Source: Palsa-504 sp963808615
GTDB lineage: Bacteria > Actinomycetota > Actinomycetes > Streptosporangiales > Streptosporangiaceae
NCBI GenBank assembly: GCA_963808615.1
Contig: CAWEGV010000011.1
Span: forward strand, 1-64,000
DNA: 64,000 nt
Direction of reading: 5' to 3'
Shown here: piece after piece, positions 16,422 to 25,358 of the stretch
Layout of the letters: the number at the start of each line of letters is the position of its first letter
How positions within the stretch are numbered: position 1 is the first letter of the stretch
Position numbers and translations under genes: made by a program
Notes under the pieces: generated by a model
Databases searched by the model: none
What the model was told of the DNA's origin: nothing
Seen by the model: the letters and a program-made list of their open reading frames with translations, nothing else

Positions 16422-18809
16422 CTAGTCGGGGTCGTCGCCCCGGGTCCGGCCCGCCCGCTCGTCCAGCAGCTCGAGCACCCGCTCGGGCGTCATCGGCAGC
16501 TGGTCCGGGCGGATGCCGATCGCGTCCTGGACAGCACTGGCGATCGTAGCCGCCACGTTCCCGATGGGCGGCTCCCCGATCCCCCGGGCCCCCAGGGGGC
16601 CCTTGCCCTCGCCGCTTTCCACGATGCTGACCAGTACATCGGGGAAATCCTGCGCGTTGGGGATCAGGTAATTGGCGAACAGGGCCGCCTGCACGTAGCC
16701 ATCCACGATGCCCAGGTCCTCGGTGAGCGCATAGCCGAGACCCTGCATGGCGCCGCCCTGGATCTGCCCTTCCACGCGCATCGGGTTGATGGCGCGGCCG
16801 ACATCGTGGCAGGCCGCGTACCGCAGCACCGTGACCTGGCCGGTCTGGGCATCGACCTCCACGTCGGCCGCGTGCGTGCCGTAGGTGTAGTCGGGGAAGG
16901 TGTCGCCCTGCCCGGTGCGCGGGTCGAATGAGCCGGACTCCGCCCGCCAGGTGGACAGGTGCGCGGTGCTGATGGCCCGCTGGTCGCAGGCGGCGGCCAG
17001 CTCGGCCAGCGACACGCTCACCCGGCCAGGCCCGCCGGGACCACCGGCGCCCGCCCCTGCGCCCGCGTCCGCCGTCCCCGCAGGCCAGACCCGGCCGCCC
17101 GCGAAGTCCAGCCGGTCAGCCGGGACGCCGAGCAGGTCGGCCGCCACCGGCGCGATCCGCTCGCGCAGCTCGCGAGCCGCCTGCAGCACGGCGTTCCCCG
17201 ACATGTACAGCTGGCGGGTGGCGAACGTGCCGCCGGCCTGCGGGTTGAGCGCGCTGTCGCCGATGTAGATGCTGATGTCCTCGAGCGGTACGCCGAGCAC
17301 CTCGGCGGCGATCTGGCCCAAGCTGGCCGCCTGCCCGGCACCGAGATCGGTGACGCCGGAACGGATCAGCAGCGTGCCGTCCGCCTGCAGGCTCAGCCAG
17401 GCCGCCGCCCGGTCGCGGAACCAGATGGTCCGGCCGTACGGGTGCCGGTTGCAGCCGATGCCCCGGCCGACCAGCTTGCCCGGCCCGGAAGGCCGGGCCG
17501 GCTCCCCGAGCATGGCCACCGCGCGGTGCATGGTCTGGCCGGCCTCCACGCAGGTGCCGAGCCGTTCCCCCGTCGGCAGCAGATCACCCTTGGCCAGGAA
17601 GTTGCGCTCGCGCAGTTCGGTTCGGGGCAGGCCGAGACGCTCGGCGAGCAGGTCCATCTGCGCCTCATAGCCCAGCACCACCTGCATGGCGCCGAAGCCG
17701 CGGAACGCACTGGACGGCACGTTATTGGTGAAGACCGCGCTGGAGGTGATGCTGGCGTTGGGCACCCGGTACGGGCCGCACGCGCAGGCCGCCGCGGCGA
17801 ACAGCACCCGGGGCGACAGGTTCGGGTAGGCGCCGGCGTCACCGAGGATCTCGACCTGCTGCGCGGTGATCAGCCCGTCGCGGCTCGCCCCGGTCCGGTA
17901 TCGCATGGTGAACGGGTGCCGCTTGGTGCTGGCGATCAGCGATTCCTGGCGGTCCCAGATCATCCGCACCGGGCGCCGGGTATGCCAGACGAGCAGGGCC
18001 AGGTAGGGCTCGACCGTCATGTCTTCCTTGCCGCCGAAGCCGCCGCCCATGTACGCGGCGATCACCCTGACCTTGCTCTGCGGTACTTGCAAGATGTGCG
18101 CGATGGTGGCCGCGTGCTCGATGACCTGAGTGGCCACGCGCAGCGTGAGCACGCCGTTCTCCAGCCAGCCGACGCCTGCCTCTGGCTCGAGATAGGCGTG
18201 CTCGACGTGCTGGGTCCGGTACTCGCCCTCGACCACCACGTCGGCGGCGGCCAGCGCCGCGGCCGCGTCGCCGCACTGGATCTGCCAGCTCACCAGGGTG
18301 TTGCCGACCTCATGCACCCGGGGCGCCCCCTCGGCGCGAGCCGAGGCGACGTCGAACACGCCGGGCAGCTCCTCGTAATCCACGGCGACCAGCTCGGCCG
18401 CCTCCTGGGCGATCTGCTGGGTGGCCGCGGCTACGATGGCCACCGGCTCGCCCGCGTACCGGACCCGGTCGGTAGCCAGCACCGGCATGGTCACCTCGAG
18501 TTCGGCCAGGCCGCCGCTGGCCATCTCCACGATGCGGTTGCTCGGCACGTCGGCGGCGGTGAGCACGGCGGCGACGCCCGGCAGGGCCCGGGCCGCGCTG
18601 ACGTCGATGCCGGTGATCCTGGCGCTGGGCAGCTGGCTGCGGACCACCCGGCCGTGCAGCATCCCGGGCAGCCGCCAGTCCGCGGCGTAATGCAGCGAGC
18701 CCTTGACCTTGTCCACGAAGTCGTGGTGCGCGGGCGACTGCCCGACCACCCGGTAGCGGCCGGCCAGCTGTTCTCCGGCCGCCTGCTGGGGTGGTTCGAG
18801 GACCGTCAT
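16422..18809 (-). CDS. Xanthine-dehydrogenase-family molybdopterin-binding subunit (operon 1)
   Basis: 795 aa. An aldehyde oxidase/xanthine dehydrogenase a/b-hammerhead domain (KVKGSLHYAADWRLPGMLHG, about 35-54) is followed by the Mo-binding domains: YMGGGFGGKEDMT, VPSSAFRGFGAMQVVLGYE, TDLGAGQAASLGQIAAEVLG, GTFATRQLYMSGNAV and GPLGARGIGEPPIGNVAA with the catalytic Glu. AFRGFG replaces the AYRCSF loop of CO dehydrogenase, so this is a heterocycle or aldehyde hydroxylase rather than CODH. Overlaps the 2Fe-2S gene by 4 nt in the order FAD, FeS, Mo. A Gly/Ala-rich linker (about 585-600) is unusual but in frame. Confidence 0.92.
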   Translation of the reverse strand: MTVLEPPQQAAGEQLAGRYRVVGQSPAHHDFVDKVKGSLHYAADWRLPGMLHGRVVRSQLPSARITGIDVSAARALPGVAAVLTAADVPSNRIVEMASGGLAELEVTMPVLATDRVRYAGEPVAIVAAATQQIAQEAAELVAVDYEELPGVFDVASARAEGAPRVHEVGNTLVSWQIQCGDAAAALAAADVVVEGEYRTQHVEHAYLEPEAGVGWLENGVLTLRVATQVIEHAATIAHILQVPQSKVRVIAAYMGGGFGGKEDMTVEPYLALLVWHTRRPVRMIWDRQESLIASTKRHPFTMRYRTGASRDGLITAQQVEILGDAGAYPNLSPRVLFAAAACACGPYRVPNASITSSAVFTNNVPSSAFRGFGAMQVVLGYEAQMDLLAERLGLPRTELRERNFLAKGDLLPTGERLGTCVEAGQTMHRAVAMLGEPARPSGPGKLVGRGIGCNRHPYGRTIWFRDRAAAWLSLQADGTLLIRSGVTDLGAGQAASLGQIAAEVLGVPLEDISIYIGDSALNPQAGGTFATRQLYMSGNAVLQAARELRERIAPVAADLLGVPADRLDFAGGRVWPAGTADAGAGAGAGGPGGPGRVSVSLAELAAACDQRAISTAHLSTWRAESGSFDPRTGQGDTFPDYTYGTHAADVEVDAQTGQVTVLRYAACHDVGRAINPMRVEGQIQGGAMQGLGYALTEDLGIVDGYVQAALFANYLIPNAQDFPDVLVSIVESGEGKGPLGARGIGEPPIGNVAATIASAVQDAIGIRPDQLPMTPERVLELLDERAGRTRGDDPD

Positions 18810-19318
18810 GGGGCCTCACCGGGCGGGAGCGCCGCGGCCTGGCCGGCGTACTCCTCGACGGCGTCGAGGATCTTGGTGTAGCCGGTGCACCGGCACAGGT
18901 TGCCGACCAGCGCGTACCTGATCTCCTCCCGGCTGGGCCGGCCCCGGCCCTGACCAACACGGCGCCGCACCAGGTCCAGCGCGGTGAGCACCATGCCAGG
19001 CGTGCAGAACCCGCACTGTGAGGCGCCCAGGCGCAGGAAGCATTCTTGCAGCGGGTGCAGGGATTCACCGGGGCCCATCAGCCCCCGCAGCGTGGTGACC
19101 TGGCGGCCTGCCGCCTGAAGCGCGAGGGTCAGGCAGCCGTTCACCGGCTCGCCGTCCAGCAGCACCGTGCACGTGCCGCACACCCCCTCGCCGCAGCCGT
19201 ACCGGACCTCGGCCAGGCCGAGCTCGTCGTGCAGCACGTCGAGCAGCGTGTCCGAGGGCAGCACCCAGATCTCGTGGTCGCGGCCGTTGACGCTCAGCAC
19301 GAGCTGCCTGCGGGTCAT
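18806..19318 (-). CDS. 2Fe-2S subunit of molybdenum hydroxylase (operon 1)
   Basis: 170 aa with the two expected iron-sulfur domains. The plant-ferredoxin-like domain has YGCGEGVCGTCTVLLDGEPVNGC (Cys about 41, 46, 49 and 61). The helical domain has GASQCGFCTPGMVL and LVGNLCRCTGYTKIL, each with the CxxC or CxC pair. It carries electrons from the Mo centre to FAD. The gene overlaps both neighbours by 4 nt, which indicates translational coupling and equal expression of the three subunits. All eight cluster cysteines are present. Confidence 0.93.
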   Translation of the reverse strand: MTRRQLVLSVNGRDHEIWVLPSDTLLDVLHDELGLAEVRYGCGEGVCGTCTVLLDGEPVNGCLTLALQAAGRQVTTLRGLMGPGESLHPLQECFLRLGASQCGFCTPGMVLTALDLVRRRVGQGRGRPSREEIRYALVGNLCRCTGYTKILDAVEEYAGQAAALPPGEAP

Positions 19319-20208
19319 GCTGCCGTCCCCGCGGCCCGGGCGTAGGCCTCGCGCAGGGCGCGGGCGGTGAGCACCCGCGCCAGCCGCCGCCGGTAGCGCG
19401 CCGAGGCGTGCACGTCGTCCGGCGGCTGCAGGCGGTCGGCGATCCGGGCCGCGGCCGCGTCGACGGCCTCATCCTCAGGGTCCTCGGCCAGCATGCGCCC
19501 GGCCAAGCCCGCGAGCAGTTCCGGGTCGGCCAGCGTGACCCGGTCCGCCACTCCGGCCAGCGCCACCCGGGCGTGTGCGATTGTGGCCGTCCGCTCGTCC
19601 AGCTCGACCAGGGCGGCGACGGCCACGATCGCGAAATCCGAGGTGCGCCGCACCATCTCCTGGAACGACCAGCCCTGCCGGGGCCGCCGGACCGGGATCA
19701 GCACGTCGGTGATGATCTCACCGGGCGCCAGCGAGGTGGTCCAGTAGCTGACGAACAGCTCGCTGGCGGGCACCGTGCGGTCGCCGTCAGGGCCGCGGAC
19801 CACCACCTGCGCGCCGGTCGCCAGCGCGCAGCTGCCGATCTCCGAGGTCGGGTCGGCGTGCGCCAGGCTGCCGCCGACCGTGCCGCGGTTGCGCACGCGC
19901 ACGTTGCCGACGTGCCGGGCCGCCTCGGCCAGCAGCGGGCAGCCCTGGCGTACCAGGTCGTGCTCGAGCAGGACCCGGTGCCGGGTCAGCGCGGGCAGCC
20001 GGAGCAGGCCATCGGCCACGGACGGCGGCCTGTCATCGGCGGGGTTGATGTCGATGAGCAGCTCGGGGCGGGCGAGCCGGAGGTTCAGCATCGGCATCAG
20101 GCTCTGCCCGCCGGCCAGGATCTTCGCCTCCTCACCGCCGTCAGCCAGCAGCCGCACCGCCTGGTCGTAGCTGTCGGCGGCGACGTACTCGAAGGCCGGG
20201 GTAACCAT
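19315..20208 (-). CDS. FAD-binding subunit of molybdenum hydroxylase (operon 1)
   Basis: 297 aa, CoxM/CutM type. FAD contacts are visible as AKILAGGQSLMPMLNLRL (about 29-46) and VRNRGTVGGSLAHADPTSEI (about 107-126), followed by the CO-dehydrogenase flavoprotein C-terminal domain (FQEMVRRTSDFAIVAVAALV). It passes electrons from the 2Fe-2S subunit to an acceptor. It begins the FAD-FeS-Mo triplet; the maleate-isomerase-like gene ends 12 nt upstream on the same strand. Complete and of normal length. Confidence 0.92.
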   Translation of the reverse strand: MVTPAFEYVAADSYDQAVRLLADGGEEAKILAGGQSLMPMLNLRLARPELLIDINPADDRPPSVADGLLRLPALTRHRVLLEHDLVRQGCPLLAEAARHVGNVRVRNRGTVGGSLAHADPTSEIGSCALATGAQVVVRGPDGDRTVPASELFVSYWTTSLAPGEIITDVLIPVRRPRQGWSFQEMVRRTSDFAIVAVAALVELDERTATIAHARVALAGVADRVTLADPELLAGLAGRMLAEDPEDEAVDAAAARIADRLQPPDDVHASARYRRRLARVLTARALREAYARAAGTAA

Positions 20209-20220
20209 CGGCGCTCCCGG

Positions 20221-20919
20221 CTATCCGGCCAGCGCCTGCAGCCGGGCCGCGGCCGCCGCCAGCACCGCCTGGTTGCTGGTGATCACCGGCAGGCCGAGCC
20301 GCTGCGCGAGGGCAGGCCGGGCCGCCATCGCGCCGAAGTTCGTGCAGGAGGCGAAGACCAGGTCGATGTGGCCCCCGGCGGCCAGGCCCCCGAGCGCCCG
20401 GACCGCGAACGCCACGATCTCGTCTGGCTCGACCTCCGCGATCTCGAAGTTGTCGGTGATGCCGAGGCCGGTGATGGCGGCCACCTGCGTTCCGTCGGCC
20501 TCGATGCTGGCCTTGATCTTCTCGTTCAGCTCATCGACGTACGGCGTGATGACGCCGATGCTGGCGGCGCCCGACGCCTCGATCGCGGTTCGTACCGCGC
20601 CGATGGTGGACACGGTCGGCGCGCTGGTCAGCTCGCTGATCCGCTCGCACAGCTCGGTGTCATAGTCGTTGCCGCGCAGCGCCCCGGCGCTGGTGCAGCC
20701 GAACACCACCACATCGGGCCGCGCCGTGCCCAGGTCACGGGCGGCGGGTAGCGCGAACTCGTCCAGCATCCTGCTCTCGCCGGCCGGAGTGGTGTCCTGC
20801 ATGAACATCCGCGCGGTGTGCAGGGCAGCCCCTGGCGGCAGGTCGCGGGTGAAGTCCACCTCCATCATCGTGTTGGAGGACGGGATCATCAGCCCCACCC
20901 GGGCGGGCCGGCCGCTCAT
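20221..20919 (-). CDS. Maleate isomerase / Asp-Glu racemase-fold protein
   Basis: 232 aa. The motifs VGLMIPSSNTMMEVDF (about 8-23), VVVFGCTSAGALRGNDYD (first catalytic Cys, about 76) and LVFASCTNFGAMA (second Cys, about 194) are those of maleate cis-trans isomerase and arylmalonate decarboxylase relatives. Maleate isomerase converts maleate to fumarate in nicotinate and pyridine catabolism; that role is attractive here next to Mo-hydroxylases, but it is an inference. The gene overlaps the CoA-transferase beta gene by 4 nt. Confidence 0.8.
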   Translation of the reverse strand: MSGRPARVGLMIPSSNTMMEVDFTRDLPPGAALHTARMFMQDTTPAGESRMLDEFALPAARDLGTARPDVVVFGCTSAGALRGNDYDTELCERISELTSAPTVSTIGAVRTAIEASGAASIGVITPYVDELNEKIKASIEADGTQVAAITGLGITDNFEIAEVEPDEIVAFAVRALGGLAAGGHIDLVFASCTNFGAMAARPALAQRLGLPVITSNQAVLAAAAARLQALAG

Positions 20920-21758
20920 GCCGGGCCTGCCGGGACCCGGTCGGGTTCGGCCACGGCGACGGCCTCGGCCACCGCCTGAGGTCCGTCGCGCAGCTCGCGG
21001 TAGATGGCGACCTCCTCCGGCGACGGCGGCGTGAGCTCGGTGATCTCCTTGCTGAGCAGCAGTTCGAATCCGGTCTGCGCGCGGACCTGGGCGACGCTCA
21101 CGCCCGGCTGCAGGCCGCGCAGCCGCATCCGGCGGCTGGACGGCTCGAAATCGAGCAGGGCCAGGTCGGTGACCACCGCCCCGAGCCGGCCGGTGACCAG
21201 CCCGGCCCGGGCCCGGCTGTCACCGCCGGACAGGTAGCCAGGACTGGTGATGAAGTCGACCCGGTCCACGAAACGCCGGGGCTCGTGCTGGGTCACGATC
21301 AGCACCTCGTTGCACAGCGAGATGATGTCGTTCGCGCCGCCGCTGCCCGGCAGTCGCACCCGCGGCCGGTCCATGCTGCCGATCACGCTGGTGTTGATGT
21401 TCCCGTACATGTCGACCTGGGCGGCGCCGAGGAAGCCGTAGTCGAAGTACCCGCGCTGCGCGTACAGGAAGATGTCGGTGATGTCGGTGAGCATCTGCGC
21501 CCCGTAGGCGGCCCGCATCTCGTTGGTGGAGATGGGTAGCTTGCCGGCCAGCAGCGAGGTCCCGATGATGCCGCCTTCCAGCACGATGGTCAGGTGCGGC
21601 GCGTGCCGGTGCCGGGCCACCGCGGAGGCCAGCAGCGGCATGCCCACCCCGGCGAAGACCACCTTGTGGTCGGCCAGCAGCCGGCTGGCCGTGATCGCCA
21701 TCAGCTGCTCGCCGGTGATGTGGGCTGTCACATCGCTCATTTCGGCCCCCCCGTTCAT
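20916..21758 (-). CDS. CoA-transferase, beta subunit (glutaconate-type)
   Basis: 280 aa from the ATG that overlaps the alpha-subunit stop (ATGA); a second ATG six codons later is the alternative. GEQLMAITASRLLADHKVVF and TIVLEGGIIGTSLLAGKLPI (Glu in the position of the catalytic residue of family I CoA-transferases) are followed by FLYAQRGYFDYGFLGAAQVD and RLPGSGGANDIISLCNEVLI. It should combine with the upstream subunit to move CoA onto a dicarboxylate or ring-cleavage acid. Homologous pairs also serve as ring-opening hydrolases in steroid degradation (IpdAB); the Glu argues for true CoA transfer, without proof. Confidence 0.85.
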   Translation of the reverse strand: MNGGAEMSDVTAHITGEQLMAITASRLLADHKVVFAGVGMPLLASAVARHRHAPHLTIVLEGGIIGTSLLAGKLPISTNEMRAAYGAQMLTDITDIFLYAQRGYFDYGFLGAAQVDMYGNINTSVIGSMDRPRVRLPGSGGANDIISLCNEVLIVTQHEPRRFVDRVDFITSPGYLSGGDSRARAGLVTGRLGAVVTDLALLDFEPSSRRMRLRGLQPGVSVAQVRAQTGFELLLSKEITELTPPSPEEVAIYRELRDGPQAVAEAVAVAEPDRVPAGPA

Positions 21759-22708
21759 GGCGGCATCAGCTCCCCGGCGTCGGCCGCCAGCGCGGCCAGC
21801 CGGTCTGGCCCGGCCGCGGCGACGAAGCCGGCGAAGTCGGCGTGCGTGTCGACGTTCTGCTCCACGTAACGCAGGCCCGCCGCCGGGCCGTCCTCCTTGA
21901 CCGCGGCGACGTAGGCGTCGAAGTGCTTCAGGTCCGGCCCGTAGCGGCCGTAACACTCGTGCGGGTACGCCCCGTACGGTGCGGCCACCACGGCATCGAC
22001 CGCGAAGTGCGGCAGCATCGTCTGGTCCGGCCGGGCCGCGATCTCCTCCGGGCTGACCATCTGCTCGGCGCTGACGATGACCGTGCGGGCCGCCCTGGCC
22101 ATGTCGACGTCCATGTGCTGGTACCCGTCGACCTGCACGTTGCCGAACATGTCGGCCCGGTGAGCGTGGATGAGGGCCACGTCGGGGTTGAGCGCCGGCA
22201 TCGCGGCCAGCCGGGCCCCGGTGTACGGGCAGGTGACGGTCTGCAGGTCCAGCCGGGCGGCCAGGTCGGAGCCGAGCATGGTCAGGCTGGGCAGGAACGG
22301 CACGCCCATCGCGCCGGCCTTGTAGCGCAGCCCCATGGCCAGGTGGCTCCACTCGTCGTACGCGACCTCGCCACGCTCGACGTAGTGCCGGAAGATCGGG
22401 GCCAGGCCCCAGGGCAGGCCGATGCCGACCCAGCTGGTGACGATCCGGTCGAGCGCTCCGGTGGCCAGGAACAGCTCGATCTCGTAGCAGGCCAGCGGCC
22501 GGGACACGGTCAGGTGCCGCCTGCGCTGCCGCAGCAGCGCGAATACCAGCGCCATCGGCGTCCGTGAGTACAGCGTCCCGCCGATCGCGACATGGTCGCC
22601 GTCGCGGATCAGCGCCGTGGCCGCCTCGGCCGTCATCCGCTTGTCCACCGCGAGCCGCCCGTCCGCCTCCCGCTCGGCCCGGGCCGCCAGCACGGCGACG
22701 TGCTCCAT
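21755..22708 (-). CDS. CoA-transferase, alpha subunit (glutaconate-type)
   Basis: 317 aa; the ATG (MEHVAVLAARAEREADGR) overlaps the stop of the upstream oxidoreductase. The family N-terminal region KRMTAEAATALIRDGDHVAI with GGTLYSRTPMALVFALLRQ is clear, then DVALIHAHRADMFGNVQVDG (about 200-219), typical of GctA-like subunits, and the SAEQMVSPEEIAARPDQT stretch. No frameshift or truncation. Together with the next gene it forms a heteromeric CoA-transferase, coupled by the 4-nt overlap. Confidence 0.86.
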   Translation of the reverse strand: MEHVAVLAARAEREADGRLAVDKRMTAEAATALIRDGDHVAIGGTLYSRTPMALVFALLRQRRRHLTVSRPLACYEIELFLATGALDRIVTSWVGIGLPWGLAPIFRHYVERGEVAYDEWSHLAMGLRYKAGAMGVPFLPSLTMLGSDLAARLDLQTVTCPYTGARLAAMPALNPDVALIHAHRADMFGNVQVDGYQHMDVDMARAARTVIVSAEQMVSPEEIAARPDQTMLPHFAVDAVVAAPYGAYPHECYGRYGPDLKHFDAYVAAVKEDGPAAGLRYVEQNVDTHADFAGFVAAAGPDRLAALAADAGELMPP

Positions 22709-23669
22709 CAGCCCGCCCCTGCGCGGACCCGGGGTCCGAGCAGCGGCAGCACCTCGGCGGCCAGCCGGCGCACCTGTTCGGTCTGGTAGTTGTACGGGCA
22801 GAACACCAGGTGCTTCACGCCGGCGTCGGCGTAGGCGGCGATCTGCTCGGCGCACTGCTCGGGCGTGCCGCGGATGGCCGACTCGGGCGTCGCCTCGCTC
22901 CAGGCCGGCACGTCGAAGTAGTCGCCGACGTACTCGCTGGCCTGCCGGCTCGCCTCCTCGTAGGAGGCGCCGATGCACAGCGGGACCTGCGCGACCAGGT
23001 TGAGCCGGTCCGGGTCGCGGCCGGCCTGCTCGGCGTAGCCGCGGATCCTGGACCACGCCCCGGCGATGGACCCGGGTGTGTAGAAATAGGTCACCCAGCC
23101 GTCCGAGCAGGTGGCCACGCGGCGCAGCACGCGGTCCACGTAGCCGCCGATGAGAACCTGCGGCCGCGGCCGCGGCTGGGGCACCATCCTGACGTGCTGC
23201 AGGACCCGGCCGTCCCATTCGCCGGTTACGTCGTCATCGGCCCACAGCCGGTACAGCATGTCCAGGTTGCGCTCGAAGATCCGGCCCCGCTGGGCGAACG
23301 GCACCGCGGTGGCGTGGAACTCCCGCTCGTACCAGCCGGCCGCGACGCCGAGCATGAGGCGGCCGCCGCTGCCGGCCTGGATGGTCGCCGCGGTCTTGGC
23401 CAGGATGGCCGGCTCCCGGATCGGCAGCACGAGGATGCCGGTGCCGAGCATAATCCGGCTGGTGCGGGCGGCCACCATGCTGAGCGTGGTCAGCGCCTCC
23501 AGGAAGGGAAACGGGCGCCTGGCCCCCAGGAACAGGTGATCCCAGGCCCAGACCGACGCGAAGCCGAGTTCCTCGGCGGTGACCGAGTACGCCGAGACGG
23601 CGTCCATGTCGGGCACCTTCCGCTGGCCGGGGTGAAGTTTTCCAGGGCCAGTCCGAAGCTGACGGTCAT
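22708..23669 (-). pseudogene. LLM-class (F420-type) flavin oxidoreductase, one-base frameshift near the 5' end
   Basis: The natural start is ATG 23669 (TVSFGLALENFTPA). One missing base near 23623 then shifts the frame, and the remainder continues RKVPDMDAVSAYSVTAEELG ... VWAWDHLFLGARRPFPFLEA ... MLGTGILVLPIREPAILAKT ... GRLMLGVAAGWYEREFHATA to the stop at 22708. Apart from that base the protein is a complete luciferase-like monooxygenase or F420-dependent reductase of about 320 aa with a normal TIM-barrel pattern. It is the first gene of the minus-strand operon with the CoA-transferase. Sequence error is as likely as real inactivation. Confidence 0.8.
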
Positions 23670-23905
23670 GGCAGGCCTCCAGGCAGGTGGGCGGGCACCG
23701 GGTCGTCCGGGAGCGGGCCGTGCTCGCCCGGCTTCCCCCCAGAATCGTATGCACGGGCCGCCGGCTCCTTCATTGGCGGGGACTGCCAGCAACCCGGCCC
23801 ATTCTTCGGCAACCGGTGCCATATCGCTGATCCGCCGGAACCGAGATAGTGACGATAATGCCAGACCTGTATCGTCCCTGGGCCCAGCGGTAACGAGGAG
23901 ATGCC

Positions 23906-25351
23906 ATGACCTCTGTATCTGACCTGGAAGCGACCAGAGCGCACGAAGAACCGCTGATCCTGGAGCGGCACGGGATCGACTACATCCCGCCGTCGGAGCG
24001 TCACGGCAAGCCGAACACGCTGTTCACGTTCTGGGCGGCCAGCAACGTCCAGATCCTCGCGATCTCGGTCGGCGCCCTGGCCATCGTCTTCGGCCTCAGC
24101 CTGCCCTGGGCGATCTTCGCGATCCTGGTCGGGAACGCGGCCGGCGGGCTGTACATGGCGCTGCACTCGGTCCAGGGTCCGCGCCTCGGCCTGCCGCAGA
24201 TGATGCAGTCCCGGGCCCAGTTCGGGATGTACGGGACCGCGCTGCCGAACATCATCGTGGTCCTGATGTACATCGGCTACTTCACCTCAAGCGCGATCCT
24301 GGGCGGGCAGGCCACGGCCAGCCTGCTGCACGTGACGACGGCCGAGGGCATCATCATCATCAATGCCTTCGTGCTGCTGATCACGGCTTTCGGCTATGAC
24401 ATGTTCCACGCCTACAACAGGGTCGTCACGTTCCTGTCGACCGGGGCGTTCGTCGCCATCCTGATCAAGCTGCTGACCATCCTGCCCGCGCACCTGCCGG
24501 CCGGGGACAACTCGGCGGGCAACGTCCTGCTGGCCATCTCGGTGTTCGTCGCCTGGCAGGTCACCTGGGCGCCGTACGTGTCGGACTACTCGCGCTACAT
24601 GCCGGAGGACACCTCCGGCGCCAAGGTCTTCACCTACACCTATGTCGGGTCGGTGGCCGGCGCGTCCCTGGTCATGGTCATCGGGGCCCTCGCGGCGACG
24701 GTGGCCTTGAAGAGTGTAAGCGCGAACGCCCCCGACTATCTGGCCGGGCTGCTGGGTTCCGCGAAGTGGCTGTTCCTGATCATCTTCATCCTCGGGGTCG
24801 GCTCCGGGAACTTCGGTAATCTCTACGGCCCGTATCTCACGTTCATGGCGATCATCTCGCCGTCGGGCAAGCTGGCGTCGAAGACCACCGGCCGGACCGC
24901 CCGGCTCATCGCTACCACCGTGGTCGCGATCATCGGCACCCTGATCGCCATCAAGGCGAGCAGCAACTTCATCACGGACCTGTCCAACTTCCTGGTCTTC
25001 ACGCTCTACCTGCTGGTGCCGTGGACCGCCATCAACCTGACCGACTACTACCTGGTCCAGCGCGGGCGCTACGACATACCCGAGCTGTTCAAGGTGCACG
25101 GCAGGTACGGGACGGTCAACTGGTTCTCGCTGGTCGTGTACGCGGTGGCGGTCGGGATCCAGTTCCCGTTCATGAACGACCCGGCCGTCTACGTCGGCCC
25201 GGTCGCGAATTCCCTCGGCGGCGCGGACATCGCGTGGATCGTCGGTTTCGTCTTCGCCGCCGTCGTCTACTACGTCGGCGCGCGGGCCGGGATTGCGGTC
25301 TCGGCCCGGCTGGGGCGCGGCCCCGACGTCCCCGCGGAGAGCCCCGCCTGA
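23906..25351 (+). CDS. NCS1-family nucleobase/allantoin-type permease
   Basis: 481 aa with twelve hydrophobic helices. The signature pieces of the purine-cytosine permease family are present: FTFWAASNVQILAISVGALA (about 42-61), GPRLGLPQMMQSRAQFGMYG (about 91-110), WQVTWAPYVSDYSRYMPEDT (about 211-230) and a late LVPWTAINLTDYYLVQRGRY. Members import cytosine, purines, allantoin, hydantoins or related rings by H+ or Na+ symport. AACGAGGAG lies 6 nt before the ATG. It stands alone on the plus strand between the two minus-strand catabolic operons and is the likely uptake system for the island's substrate. Confidence 0.92.
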   Translation: MTSVSDLEATRAHEEPLILERHGIDYIPPSERHGKPNTLFTFWAASNVQILAISVGALAIVFGLSLPWAIFAILVGNAAGGLYMALHSVQGPRLGLPQMMQSRAQFGMYGTALPNIIVVLMYIGYFTSSAILGGQATASLLHVTTAEGIIIINAFVLLITAFGYDMFHAYNRVVTFLSTGAFVAILIKLLTILPAHLPAGDNSAGNVLLAISVFVAWQVTWAPYVSDYSRYMPEDTSGAKVFTYTYVGSVAGASLVMVIGALAATVALKSVSANAPDYLAGLLGSAKWLFLIIFILGVGSGNFGNLYGPYLTFMAIISPSGKLASKTTGRTARLIATTVVAIIGTLIAIKASSNFITDLSNFLVFTLYLLVPWTAINLTDYYLVQRGRYDIPELFKVHGRYGTVNWFSLVVYAVAVGIQFPFMNDPAVYVGPVANSLGGADIAWIVGFVFAAVVYYVGARAGIAVSARLGRGPDVPAESPA

Positions 25352-25358
25352 CCGGATC

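Noticed and set aside
21061..21071. AGTTCGAATCC, resembling a tRNA T-arm
   Set aside because: It lies inside the CoA-transferase beta gene, encodes conserved residues (FELLL region) on the minus strand, and no acceptor, D or anticodon arm can be folded around it.
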